From the NCBI GenBank assembly GCA_050998805.1, contig JBPCPV010000011.1, forward strand, positions 5,242-69,241: DNA of 64,000 nt, read 5' to 3'. The notes below the pieces were generated by a model. It saw only the letters and a list, made by a program, of their open reading frames with translations, did not search any database and was not told where the DNA came from. The position numbers and the translations under genes are program-made. This document shows positions 41,814 through 49,144 of the stretch, one piece after another (within the stretch, counting starts at the first letter, position 1; every line of letters starts with the position of its first letter). This stretch comes from JAICKM01 sp050998805 (GTDB lineage Bacteria; Chloroflexota; Chloroflexia; QHBQ01; JAICKM01).

Positions 41814-42980
41814 TTGGCGATCCGAAGTCTGCTCGTCATCCCGTTCGCCGACGGCATCGGGGATTTCGTGAATATGCAGCCGTTGTTGGCCGCGATACGG
41901 TCCCGCTTCCCCGAAGCTGAGATCAGTGTCGCCGTCTCCGAGCATGGCGCACTCCTCTGCAACGATCCCGAGATCCGCGCGCTGAAGCCATCCTGGTTCA
42001 ATCACGAACCTGGCAAGGCGACGATCAACCTCCGCCCGCTGCTGCCGCAGACCGTGCTGGCGTGGGTAGCCGGGCCGCTGTTCGAGCAGGAACTCGGCCC
42101 GTTCGATCTGGTGATCAACTGCTTCTACGCCTGGGAACGGGCGATGGACTTCCGAAGCACCTGGACGCCGCAGTTCCCGCAGATGACCGAGGTCGTCCAC
42201 ACTCTCGACTGTCTGGCCGACGAGTTGGAGCGCGAACTGGAGCTTGTGCTGCCGCCGGAGGCGCGCAAGCCGCACCTGGTTCTGCGCGCCGATGCCGAGG
42301 CGTGGGCAGGCGGCTTCCTGCGCGAACACGATCTGGACACGGGCAGGCCGCTGGTGGGGCTGGTGCCGGGCACGAACATGGTCATCAAACGCTGGCCCCT
42401 GCGACACTGGCTGGAACTCGACGCCCGGCTGCGGGCCGCGCGCCCCGAAGTCCAGACCGTGCTCTTCTGCGACCGCCCTCTCGATCGCAGCCCGGTCGCC
42501 GCCGCGTTCGCCAGGGCAGGCTCGCCGGCGCTGGCGGTCTATGAGCCGCTCGACCGGGTGGCCGCACTGCTGGCGCGCTGCAACCTGACCGTCAGCGTAG
42601 ACACCGGCCTGCTGCATATCGCCGGGGCGATCGACGTGCCCTGGGTGGGGCTGTTCGGGCCGACGAACCCCGACGTAACCGGCCCCTACGACCCCAGCCT
42701 CGGCGACGCTCTGGTGGCCCCCTTCCTCAAGCCGGCGAGCTGCGCGTCGTGCTGGAAGCAGGCTTTCAAGTACGAGGACGACCGCTGCCGCACGCTGCCG
42801 GTCGGCTCCTGCATGGACAAGTTGACTGTCGGCCCCGTGGTGCAGGCTGTGTTGCGCCGCCTGCGCGCGCCCGGCCCTGCGCCACTGCACTCCCCGGCCG
42901 ACCGACGCACGGCACCGGCCGCTCACGGTTGGGTGCCTGTCGGCAGTCAGTGGGCCTCGGCGGGCGAGACGAGCGGCTAG
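41814..42980 (+). CDS. Glycosyltransferase family 9-like protein
   Basis: A 388-aa GT-B protein of the GT9 type: LLVIPFADGIGDFVNMQPLL at the N-terminus, LVPGTNMVIKRWPLRHW, and VDTGLLHIAGAIDVPWVGLFGPTNPD. A cluster of Cys (CASCWKQAFKYEDDRCR) follows the donor site, as in some GT9 enzymes of non-LPS bacteria. The TTG start (41814) has GGGAGG 7 nt upstream and lies just after the promoter; ATG codons at 41703 and 41724 would precede that promoter. It is followed by gatD after 5 nt, so a role in cell-envelope synthesis is plausible. Confidence 0.86.
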   Translation: MAIRSLLVIPFADGIGDFVNMQPLLAAIRSRFPEAEISVAVSEHGALLCNDPEIRALKPSWFNHEPGKATINLRPLLPQTVLAWVAGPLFEQELGPFDLVINCFYAWERAMDFRSTWTPQFPQMTEVVHTLDCLADELERELELVLPPEARKPHLVLRADAEAWAGGFLREHDLDTGRPLVGLVPGTNMVIKRWPLRHWLELDARLRAARPEVQTVLFCDRPLDRSPVAAAFARAGSPALAVYEPLDRVAALLARCNLTVSVDTGLLHIAGAIDVPWVGLFGPTNPDVTGPYDPSLGDALVAPFLKPASCASCWKQAFKYEDDRCRTLPVGSCMDKLTVGPVVQAVLRRLRAPGPAPLHSPADRRTAPAAHGWVPVGSQWASAGETSG

Positions 42981-42985
42981 CGACG

Positions 42986-43714
42986 ATGGACCTGCACATC
43001 AACTTCCTCTACCCCGATCTGATGAGCATCTACGGCGACCGGGGAAACATCATCGCCCTCCAGCGGCGCGCCGAGTGGCGGGGCATCACAGCGCATCTCC
43101 ACACGACGACGGTAGGCGAGGAACTCGACGTAGACCGCGACGATCTCTACTTCTTCGGCGGCGGCCAGGACCGCCAGCAGATCAGCGTCGCCGAGGATCT
43201 CAAAGGGAAGAAGGGCGAGCGGCTGCGCGAGGCGGTGGAGAGGGGTGCCGTGGTCCTGAGCGTCTGCGGCGGCTACGAACTGTTGCAGCACTACTACCGC
43301 CCGCACACCGGCGACGAACTCCCCGGCATCGGCCTCTTCGACGCCTACTCTGTCGCCGGGGACACTCGCTTCATGGGCAACGTCGTCGTGCAGACGGAGT
43401 TCGTGGGCGAGCTAGTCGGCTTCGAGAACCACATCGGGCAGACGTTCCTGAACCCAGGCTGCCGGGCGCTGGGCCGCAACATCGTCGGCGCGGGCAACAA
43501 CGGGCATGACGGGCAGGAGGGGGCTATCTACAAGGCGGCCTACGGCTGCTGGATACACGGCTCGGTGCTCCCGAAAAACCCGCGCTTCACCGATTACCTG
43601 CTCGCCCAGGCGCTGCGCCGCCGCCACGGCGACGTTGAACTCGCCCCGCTCGACAGCAGTACGGAAGAGGCGGCCCACGCGACGGCGGTGCGGCGCGCCC
43701 ACGCTACAAGGTGA
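42986..43714 (+). CDS. gatD: GatD: lipid II isoglutaminyl synthase, glutaminase subunit
   Basis: A 242-aa class I glutamine amidotransferase of the CobB/CobQ type. It supplies ammonia to MurT for amidation of the D-Glu in lipid II. N-terminal LHINFLYPDLMSIYGDRGNI is family-typical. The nucleophile is Cys94 (LSVCGGYELL) and the catalytic His is His191 (GCWIHGSVLPKNP); Arg128 is a conserved substrate residue. Here gatD is separated from murT (31712-33142) by about 10 kb and lies on the opposite strand, whereas in Firmicutes and Actinobacteria the two genes are adjacent. It is instead coupled to a GT9 gene. Confidence 0.94.
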   Translation: MDLHINFLYPDLMSIYGDRGNIIALQRRAEWRGITAHLHTTTVGEELDVDRDDLYFFGGGQDRQQISVAEDLKGKKGERLREAVERGAVVLSVCGGYELLQHYYRPHTGDELPGIGLFDAYSVAGDTRFMGNVVVQTEFVGELVGFENHIGQTFLNPGCRALGRNIVGAGNNGHDGQEGAIYKAAYGCWIHGSVLPKNPRFTDYLLAQALRRRHGDVELAPLDSSTEEAAHATAVRRAHATR

Positions 43715-43719
43715 TCCCG

Positions 43720-43748
43720 GTAGGTGCCGGTTTGAAACCGGCACCTAC
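43720..43748. terminator. Perfect 13-bp hairpin after gatD
   Basis: GTAGGTGCCGGTT / TGA loop / AACCGGCACCTAC. No T-tract follows on the plus strand. It may be a bidirectional terminator between gatD and the convergent cupredoxin gene, or a REP-like element. Confidence 0.6.
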
Positions 43749-43897
43749 ACCGCCGAGAGGGCGAACACCAGCGCCTCGCTCGGTGCTCCGCTCCCGCCAT
43801 AGAAGGACATGAGGTCGCGGAAGGCCGAGGAGGCGCAGTGGTTGCCCAGCTCGTGGGGGGGTGGGGCGGGGGGTTTCACAAGCCGCCCATTCGGTAC

Positions 43898-44368
43898 TTA
43901 CTTGACTACGATCGTGCCCACCATGCCCTTATCTTTGTGGCCGGGGACCGTGCAGGCCGTCGGGTAGGTGCCAGCCGTCAGGTCGGCTTCGAGGGTGGCG
44001 CTCTCGCCGCCGTTCAGGGTCTTTGTCGCCACAGTCTTATCGCCCACGGTTATGGTGAAGTTGTGGGGGAACTTGCCGGTGTTGGTCACGTTGAAGGTCT
44101 GGTGGCCGGCAGTGGCGGTGATGGCCGCTGGAGCGATGGCGAACTCGCTGAGCGTCACGGCGATTGCCGAGCCGCTTCCGCCGGCAGCGCCGCCGGTCGT
44201 GGGGGTCATGTCGGTAATGCCGGGGGCTGGGGTCGAAGCAGCAGGCGGAACAGGGGCGGCGTTGGGTGTCGCGGTCGGGCTGGTATCGCAGGCCGCGAAG
44301 AGGCTGCCTAAAACCAGCAATAGGCCAGCAAGGGCGATGCGGGGGCGCGCGAAGGGAAAAGAAGTCAT
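43898..44368 (-). CDS. Cupredoxin-domain lipoprotein
   Basis: A 156-aa exported protein. Signal peptide with lipobox LFAAC (Cys27), a Pro/Thr-rich spacer (about 30-65), then a cupredoxin fold with the four type 1 copper ligands: His102 (FPHNF), Cys139 (PTACTVPGH), His144 and Met149 (HKDKGM). It probably transfers electrons or binds copper at the outer face of the membrane. It is within 5 kb of CopC and CopD homologues, which supports a copper-related locus. It is convergent to gatD. Confidence 0.9.
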   Translation of the reverse strand: MTSFPFARPRIALAGLLLVLGSLFAACDTSPTATPNAAPVPPAASTPAPGITDMTPTTGGAAGGSGSAIAVTLSEFAIAPAAITATAGHQTFNVTNTGKFPHNFTITVGDKTVATKTLNGGESATLEADLTAGTYPTACTVPGHKDKGMVGTIVVK

Positions 44369-44471
44369 AGTTTCTGTGTATCTCCTTTAGTGTGTAGGCA
44401 AGGGGCCAGGGTTGAGTGTGCTGCTCGGATTATAGCGAGCGCGGCTCTGTGTTGTCAAGGCGGCGCGCAAC

Positions 44472-44501
44472 TTGACAGGGACGGGCCGCCTACGCTATAG
44501 T
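44472..44501 (+). promoter_or_regulatory. Consensus promoter giving a leaderless femAB-type mRNA
   Basis: TTGACA (44472-44477), 18 nt, TATAGT (44496-44501). Only 8 nt separate TATAGT from the ATG at 44510, so transcription should start at or within two bases of the start codon. Confidence 0.72.
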
Positions 44502-44509
44502 GGCAGCCC

Positions 44510-45634
44510 ATGACGATCACCACCGACAGAGAAAAGCGCGCCCGGCTTCGGGTCGTCATCCTGCGCGACGACGCAGCCGGCTGGGACCGTTTCGTGGCCG
44601 CAGACCCCGGCGGCCACCTCTTGCAGTCCTGGGAGTGGGGCGACTTCAAGGCGGGGCAGAACTGGCAGGCGGCGCGGGTGGCTGTGCTGGTGGGCGAAGA
44701 TGGGGCTATGCGGGCGGCGGCCCAGGTGCTCTTCCGGCGGCCGGTGCGGCGCGCGCCGGTCTCGATGGCATACGTGCCGCGCGGCCCTCTCGCCCCGGCG
44801 GACGAGGCTGTGCCGGAGCGCGTGGCGTTGATGGCGGGGCTGCACGCCCTCTGCCGGAGGCGCGGGGCGATTGCCCTCAAGCTGGAGCCGAACCTGCCCG
44901 CGAGCGTGGGGACGGCGCGGGCGATGGAGGCCGCAGGCTTCCGCCAGGCACGCCGGGTGCAGCCACAGCGCACGATCCTGCTCGACCTCCGCCCCGGCGA
45001 GCCGGAAGACGCGCTGCTCACCGCGATGAAGCCGAAGACGCGCTACAACATCCGGCTGGCGGGGCGGCGGGGCGTGACTGTGCGGCCCGTGACCACCGAG
45101 GACGACCTGCGGCGGTTCTACGAGTTGATGCAGGTGACGGGCACGCGAGACGAGTTCGCCCTCCACAGCTACGACTACTACCGGGCGGCATGGGAGCAGT
45201 TCGCGCTCCCGCCCTCGCGGCCCGCACGCCCGTCGGCGACGCTGCTGCTGGCCGAGCACCCCGATGCGGCGGGGCCGATAGGCGCGCTGATGGCCTTCGC
45301 GTTCGGCGAGGAGGCGATCTACATGTATGGGGCGAGCGCCGACGCCGGCCGCGAGCATATGCCGAACTACCTCTTGCAGTGGGAGGCGATGCGATGGGCG
45401 CGCGAGCGCGGCTGCCGCCGCTACGACTTCTGGGGCATCCCCGACGACCCGGAGGCCGAGGCCCCCGCCGAGGGCGGCAACCCGAACGTGCGCCAGGGGC
45501 TGTGGGGCGTCTACCGCTTCAAGCAGGGCTTCGGCGGGCGGGAAGTCACCTACACCGGAGCGTGGGATGCCGTCTACAGGCCGCTCGCCTACGCGGTCTA
45601 CCTTCGGCTGCTGGCGCGGAGGGACGAGTCCTGA
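44510..45634 (+). CDS. FemAB-family peptidyltransferase (peptidoglycan bridge / lipid II)
   Basis: A 374-aa member of the Fem/FmhB family, which uses aminoacyl-tRNA to add amino acids to the stem peptide of lipid II. Two GNAT-like subdomains: first with HLLQSWEWGDFKAGQNWQAA, second with KPKTRYNIRLAGRRGV and LQWEAMRWARERGCRRYDFWG, ending in the conserved GLWGVYRFKQGFGG. The coiled-coil arm of staphylococcal FemA is short or absent, as in FemX-like forms. The start ATG lacks a ribosome site but sits right after a consensus promoter, so the mRNA is probably leaderless. It is followed after 1 nt by another gene of the same operon. Confidence 0.9.
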   Translation: MTITTDREKRARLRVVILRDDAAGWDRFVAADPGGHLLQSWEWGDFKAGQNWQAARVAVLVGEDGAMRAAAQVLFRRPVRRAPVSMAYVPRGPLAPADEAVPERVALMAGLHALCRRRGAIALKLEPNLPASVGTARAMEAAGFRQARRVQPQRTILLDLRPGEPEDALLTAMKPKTRYNIRLAGRRGVTVRPVTTEDDLRRFYELMQVTGTRDEFALHSYDYYRAAWEQFALPPSRPARPSATLLLAEHPDAAGPIGALMAFAFGEEAIYMYGASADAGREHMPNYLLQWEAMRWARERGCRRYDFWGIPDDPEAEAPAEGGNPNVRQGLWGVYRFKQGFGGREVTYTGAWDAVYRPLAYAVYLRLLARRDES

Positions 45635-45635
45635 G

Positions 45636-46559
45636 ATGGCCGGGGAGCGCGCGACAGTCTCCTGGGCCGATCTGGCGGCGTGGCGCGACCGGCGCTACAG
45701 GCGGCGGCCCGACCTCAAGCTGCACACCGAGCGGCAGGCGCGGCAGTTCGTGGACGATGTCGGCTTCTGCTTCCTCTTCACAGCGCCCGGCGTCGAAATG
45801 CCGTCGCTCTGGGAGGCGATCAACGGCAGGAGCCGGGAGATACCGCACCACCACTACGACCACGCGCTCGGCCTCGCCTGGAGCTGGAAGGATAGCCTGC
45901 CGGAGAGCAGGGCGGTCTGGTATGGCAAGCTGCTGCGCGACAAGCCGATGTTCGCCTCCCTGGCGATGCTGCCGGCCTTCTATGCCCTCTCTGAGAACTT
46001 CGGCGGCCTGGATGACTACCGGCAGCAGTTCGCCGACGGGCGGATGAGCGTCGAGGCCCGCGACGTCTACGAGATACTGCTGGCGGAGGGGCCGCTCTCG
46101 ACCAACGTGATGCGGAAACAGACCGGCCTGTACGGCAAGGGTGCCATAGCCCAACGCTTTGAGCGGGCCATAGTCGAATTGCAGCGAGATCTCAAGATCG
46201 TGAAGTGCGGCACGTCGGAGGACAACCGATGGAAGTACTGCTACGTCTACGACCTGCTGCTGCGCCGTTACCCCGACGTGGCCGAGGCGGCGCGGGCGAT
46301 TTCGGGCCGAGAGGCGAGGCGGCTGGTGGTTGGACGCTACCTGGATAACGTCGGCGCGGCGGCGTTGCCGGCGATGCAACGGCTTTTCGGCTGGGATGCG
46401 GGCCTGCTCCGGCAGGCGGCGGATGACCTCCTGGTGGAAGGGCGAGCGAGAGAGGTGATGGTCAGCGACGTGCCTGCGGCTGTCGCGAAGGCGCGCGCGC
46501 GTAAGTTGTCGGGGGATGAGGCGTGGCTGGCGGCGGTTGGGTTGGTGGGAGTAGGTTAG
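45636..46559 (+). CDS. Winged-helix-like protein of unknown function (AlkZ/YcaQ-related?)
   Basis: A 307-aa cytoplasmic protein starting 1 nt after the femAB stop codon. Features: TERQARQFVDDVGFCFLFTAPGV near the N-terminus; a HHYDHALGLAWSWKD segment; a central winged-helix-like part (LLAEGPLSTNVMRKQTGL, QRFERAIVELQRDLKIVKCG); a C-terminal helical repeat. The organisation reminds me of the HTH_42 AlkZ-like DNA glycosylase group, but the catalytic QxD motif of AlkZ was not found, so no enzymatic role is claimed. Linkage to femAB is the only context. Confidence 0.6.
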   Translation: MAGERATVSWADLAAWRDRRYRRRPDLKLHTERQARQFVDDVGFCFLFTAPGVEMPSLWEAINGRSREIPHHHYDHALGLAWSWKDSLPESRAVWYGKLLRDKPMFASLAMLPAFYALSENFGGLDDYRQQFADGRMSVEARDVYEILLAEGPLSTNVMRKQTGLYGKGAIAQRFERAIVELQRDLKIVKCGTSEDNRWKYCYVYDLLLRRYPDVAEAARAISGREARRLVVGRYLDNVGAAALPAMQRLFGWDAGLLRQAADDLLVEGRAREVMVSDVPAAVAKARARKLSGDEAWLAAVGLVGVG

Positions 46560-46840
46560 GGGAACATCTCCACGCGCTTGCGGATTTCGCCGGTGCGGGC
46601 GTCCACATCTATGGACAGGCGTTTGAAAGGGGGCGAGAATGTGCTGTACTCTATATTCCATACAGGAGGCTGTGGAGTTCCCGCCTGCCCGGTATTACGC
46701 AAGGTCATGCCGATGCTTATGTACACCTCGCCATATCTCTGCGCCATTTTTTTCGCGTCTGAGGCTGTCTCATGGTAGGCGTCGGTGGGCCAGCCTTCCC
46801 TCACTAGTGCCAGCGGACCTGGCGCTGCCGTAGGCGAAAA
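46556..46840 (-). pseudogene. PepSY-like domain remnant
   Basis: The last ~80 residues of this minus-strand frame (LVREGWPTDAYHETASDAKK, then PPVWNIEYS, ending SIDVDARTGEIRKRVEMFP) look like a PepSY-type domain with its terminal VDA.TGEI strand. No signal peptide or good start precedes it, and the sequence further upstream loses family character. It is read as a truncated gene; a start within 46760-46840 cannot be excluded. Its 3' end overlaps the convergent gene by 4 nt. Confidence 0.4.
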
Positions 46841-46860
46841 ACACGGATAGTTTGGGCGCC

Positions 46861-46870
46861 GTACATGTAC
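46861..46870. repeat. GTACATGTAC palindrome resembling an IS66 end
   Basis: Shares GTACATGT with the ends of the IS66-type element but not the TAGCG extension. It faces the exact IS end at 47550-47563 across the P-loop gene. Confidence 0.25.
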
Positions 46871-46923
46871 GATGAGGGATTTCCACCGAGCTATACTAGT
46901 TCTACGGCGTAAGGGATGTAGTC

Positions 46924-47433
46924 GTGAAGCGAATTCTTCTGACGGGGATGTCTGGAACTGGCAAGTCCACGGTGACCAGCGAGCTTGCTGCACGCGGATA
47001 TAAGGCCGTGGATGCGGACTCCGATGAGTTCTCCGAGTGGGTGGAGTTCATCGGCGACTCTGGGGGGTCCGATTCGCCGGTGGAACCGGACAGGGATTGG
47101 GTGTGGCGAGAGGACCGCATTCAAGGGCTCTTGTCCACCGAGGACACCGACGTGTTGTTCCTGAGCGGTTGTGCGACGAATATGGTAAAGTTCCTTCCCC
47201 AGTTCGACCACGTCGTACTGCTGAGTGCGCCTGCTGATGTAATCATTGAACGATTGGGCACGAGGACAAACAATTCGTACGGAAAGCATCCCAACGAAGT
47301 CGCTCGTGTGCTGGGTTTGCTGGAAACCGTCGAGCCGTTGTTGCGAAGTGCCGCGGGACACGAGATCGCTACCAGTGCTTGTCTCGACGATGTCGTGGCG
47401 ACCCTGCTCCGGCTCGTGCAGTCACAGAAATGA
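46924..47433 (+). CDS. P-loop kinase-like protein (AAA_33/shikimate-kinase-like)
   Basis: A 169-aa protein. Walker A GMSGTGKST at residues 8-16, then RGYKAVDADSDEF, a candidate acceptor site, and FDHVVLLSAPADVIIERLGTRTNN, a lid region. The size and layout match small nucleotide/sugar-kinase-like P-loop proteins; the substrate is unknown. The GTG start has AAGGGA about 7 nt upstream. Its base composition looks less GC-rich than its neighbours, and an exact IS66-type end lies 117 nt past the stop codon, so acquisition by transfer is likely. Confidence 0.75.
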   Translation: MKRILLTGMSGTGKSTVTSELAARGYKAVDADSDEFSEWVEFIGDSGGSDSPVEPDRDWVWREDRIQGLLSTEDTDVLFLSGCATNMVKFLPQFDHVVLLSAPADVIIERLGTRTNNSYGKHPNEVARVLGLLETVEPLLRSAAGHEIATSACLDDVVATLLRLVQSQK

Positions 47434-47549
47434 GGCTCCCTGAACGGTTACCATTCGTGTATGCGTGGTCCGCATTCGTGGTCGGCTCGGTCTTCCCCTC
47501 GCTGCCCCGCGGGAGGCGCAGCACGTCCGGCCCCGGGCCTGCCCCTGTG

Positions 47550-47563
47550 CGCTAAACATGTAC
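47550..47563. repeat. Solo end of the IS66-type element
   Basis: CGCTAAACATGTAC, identical to the right ends of both IS copies (23219-23232 and 63987-64000), with one more matching base (G) on its left. No transposase sequence adjoins it. Confidence 0.75.
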
Positions 47564-47813
47564 GGGCATAGGAAGCTGATTGATTAAGTGATCTTGTCAT
47601 GTCTCAAGCTAATAATCCATATCCACGTTTGGCGCCGTCACAAGTAGAAGCGGAAATCCTGGTACTCTGCTCACTCCATTACGGCTCTGTAGCGTGAAGA
47701 ACCGGATAGCGATTGGTCCTGGCTCAGTATATCAGAAAAAACGATCATTGTCATGGACTCGATTGCTCTCCCGCACCCCAATCCCCCACGCACTCCACAA
47801 TCCGCGATCGACC

Positions 47814-47842
47814 TTGACACCTCTGCCCTAACGGTATATGAT
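47814..47842 (+). promoter_or_regulatory. Consensus promoter giving a leaderless mRNA
   Basis: TTGACA (47814-47819), 17 nt, TATGAT (47837-47842). Six nt separate TATGAT from the ATG at 47849, so the first transcribed base should be the A of the start codon. Confidence 0.75.
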
Positions 47843-47848
47843 CATCCC

Positions 47849-48328
47849 ATGCGTCTGATCGTTCATCTTGGCCTGGCTTTCTGTAGCGTGCTGCTGCCGC
47901 TCATCTGCCTGTGCCAATTCATACCCGGCCAGACGCACAACGGGCCGTACCTCCTGCTCTTCCCCCACCCCCACGCTCTTGCCGCCCAGATGCTGACCGA
48001 CGACCAGCTTACCGAGTTGGCGATCTCCACCGGCCAGGCTGTGAGCGTGGCCGACGACGGCACCGTGACCTTTGGATACGACAGCACGCCGCCCTCGGCG
48101 ACCCTCCTCGGCACCGCGCTCCAACTCCCCGGCGCGCCTCCTGAGCAGAACCCTTCGTTAGACGCCGGCATCCCGACGGGGCCAGGGCAACCGCCTTCCC
48201 CCCGGCTCTGCCCGCAGCCGTCCTCCGCGCAGGCAGGAGCAGCCCAGTACCACCCCGCTCCCCCCGAACCCCCTCCGCGAGCGGTCAGCTTTCAGCCGTT
48301 AGCTTTCAGCCGAGGAACTGCTTGGTGA
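47849..48328 (+). CDS. Small exported protein of unknown function in the copper locus
   Basis: A 159-aa product. N-terminal hydrophobic segment (about residues 1-24, signal peptide or anchor), then a short segment with HPHALAAQMLTDDQLTELA and VADDGTVTFGYDS, then a Pro-rich tail. The last ~15 residues (AVSFQPLAFSRG) are encoded by an AGCTTTCAGC-type repeat, so the stop codon may have moved by repeat insertion. The ATG at 47849 is fixed by the promoter. It precedes copC and may belong to the same copper function, but no family is recognised. Confidence 0.55.
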   Translation: MRLIVHLGLAFCSVLLPLICLCQFIPGQTHNGPYLLLFPHPHALAAQMLTDDQLTELAISTGQAVSVADDGTVTFGYDSTPPSATLLGTALQLPGAPPEQNPSLDAGIPTGPGQPPSPRLCPQPSSAQAGAAQYHPAPPEPPPRAVSFQPLAFSRGTAW

Positions 48329-48413
48329 TTCGCCAGAGCAGATGCTGCCGGGTTAAACGCTGACCCATCGTTCACATGGCCGAAAGCTGAAAGCTGACTG
48401 CTGAAAGCTGACC
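48282..48413. repeat. Inverted pair of AGCTTTCAGC repeats
   Basis: GGTCAGCTTTCAGCCGTTAG (from 48282) and the opposite-oriented GAAAGCTGAAAGCTGACTGC (from 48381) can pair across about 70 nt between two genes of the copper locus. The arrangement is hairpin-forming. Confidence 0.65.
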
Positions 48414-48456
48414 GCTTACAAACTACCTGTTACCCGACAGAAAGGAAGATCACTCC

Positions 48457-49023
48457 ATGTACCGATTTCTACGGTTATCGAGCCGCGTCCTGCTCGCCGT
48501 CGGCGTGCTGCTCATGTTGAGCGCGCTGGGTGCGGGTTCGGCCAGCGCCCATGCGCTCCTCACAAGCTCCAACCCCAGCGATGGGGCGACCCTCACCAGC
48601 GAACCGACCACCGTCAGCGCGACCTACGGCGAAGAGACCTCGTTGACCAAGAGCCGCTTCCAGGTCTTCTACGCGAAGGACGCATTGAGCGCGCAAGTCC
48701 AAGCCGACAACGGCGACGGCCATGTGGACACGAACGCTCGCACGCAGATGAGCGCGACGCTCAAGCCCGGCCTCGGAGCGGGCGTCTACACGGTGAAGTG
48801 GCACACCGTGACCGAAGACGATAACGGCATGGCGGACGGCACCATAACTTTCACCGTGAGCGACACCGGCACGAACGGCAGCTTGAGCGGCAGCAGCACG
48901 AGCGGGGGTGGAAGTACCATGCCTTCTACCGGCCAACCCAGCCTCTTGCTGCCGCTGGCGGGCCTGCTTGCGGGTTTAGTTCTGCTCGTCGGCCTCGGAC
49001 TGCGCCGCGTCGCGGTCCGCTAA
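48457..49023 (+). CDS. CopC-domain protein with a sorting-signal-like C-terminus
   Basis: A 188-aa exported protein. Signal peptide (about residues 1-31) ending SASAHA, so the mature protein starts at the His used for copper in CopC. The CopC domain (about 32-135) contains HALLTSSNPSDGATL and YTVKWHTVTEDDNG. A Ser/Gly-rich linker leads to MPSTG, a hydrophobic segment and a final RRVAVR: the LPxTG-like layout of sortase substrates, or simply a C-terminal anchor. It binds Cu(II) outside the cell in copper handling. GAAAGGAAG upstream of the ATG. Followed by a CopC-CopD fusion. Confidence 0.88.
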   Translation: MYRFLRLSSRVLLAVGVLLMLSALGAGSASAHALLTSSNPSDGATLTSEPTTVSATYGEETSLTKSRFQVFYAKDALSAQVQADNGDGHVDTNARTQMSATLKPGLGAGVYTVKWHTVTEDDNGMADGTITFTVSDTGTNGSLSGSSTSGGGSTMPSTGQPSLLLPLAGLLAGLVLLVGLGLRRVAVR

Positions 49024-49144
49024 CCCAACACCGATCATCGCGCGCCGTTTCCGTCGGAAGCGGCGCGCGACCAGGGCTATCGGAGGCCGCCTGCACGAGA
49101 ACCGGCAACCTCCGATCGTTCCCAGGGCTAGAAAGTCCCTCTCC

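Larger units (their letters stand above)
47434..47848. other. Intergenic region with an IS end and a promoter
   Basis: About 415 nt without a gene. It contains TTCGTGTATGCG/GCATTCGTGG repeat-like text (47451-47483), an IS66-type end (47550-47563), AT-richer sequence (47570-47760), and a consensus promoter (47814-47842). The first part of the frame entering from 47753 has no family match and precedes that promoter. Confidence 0.65.

Noticed and set aside
46870..46993. N-terminal extension of the PepSY-like frame
   Set aside because: No signal peptide, no ribosome site and no PepSY character; it crosses the GTACATGTAC palindrome and the promoter region of the divergent kinase-like gene.
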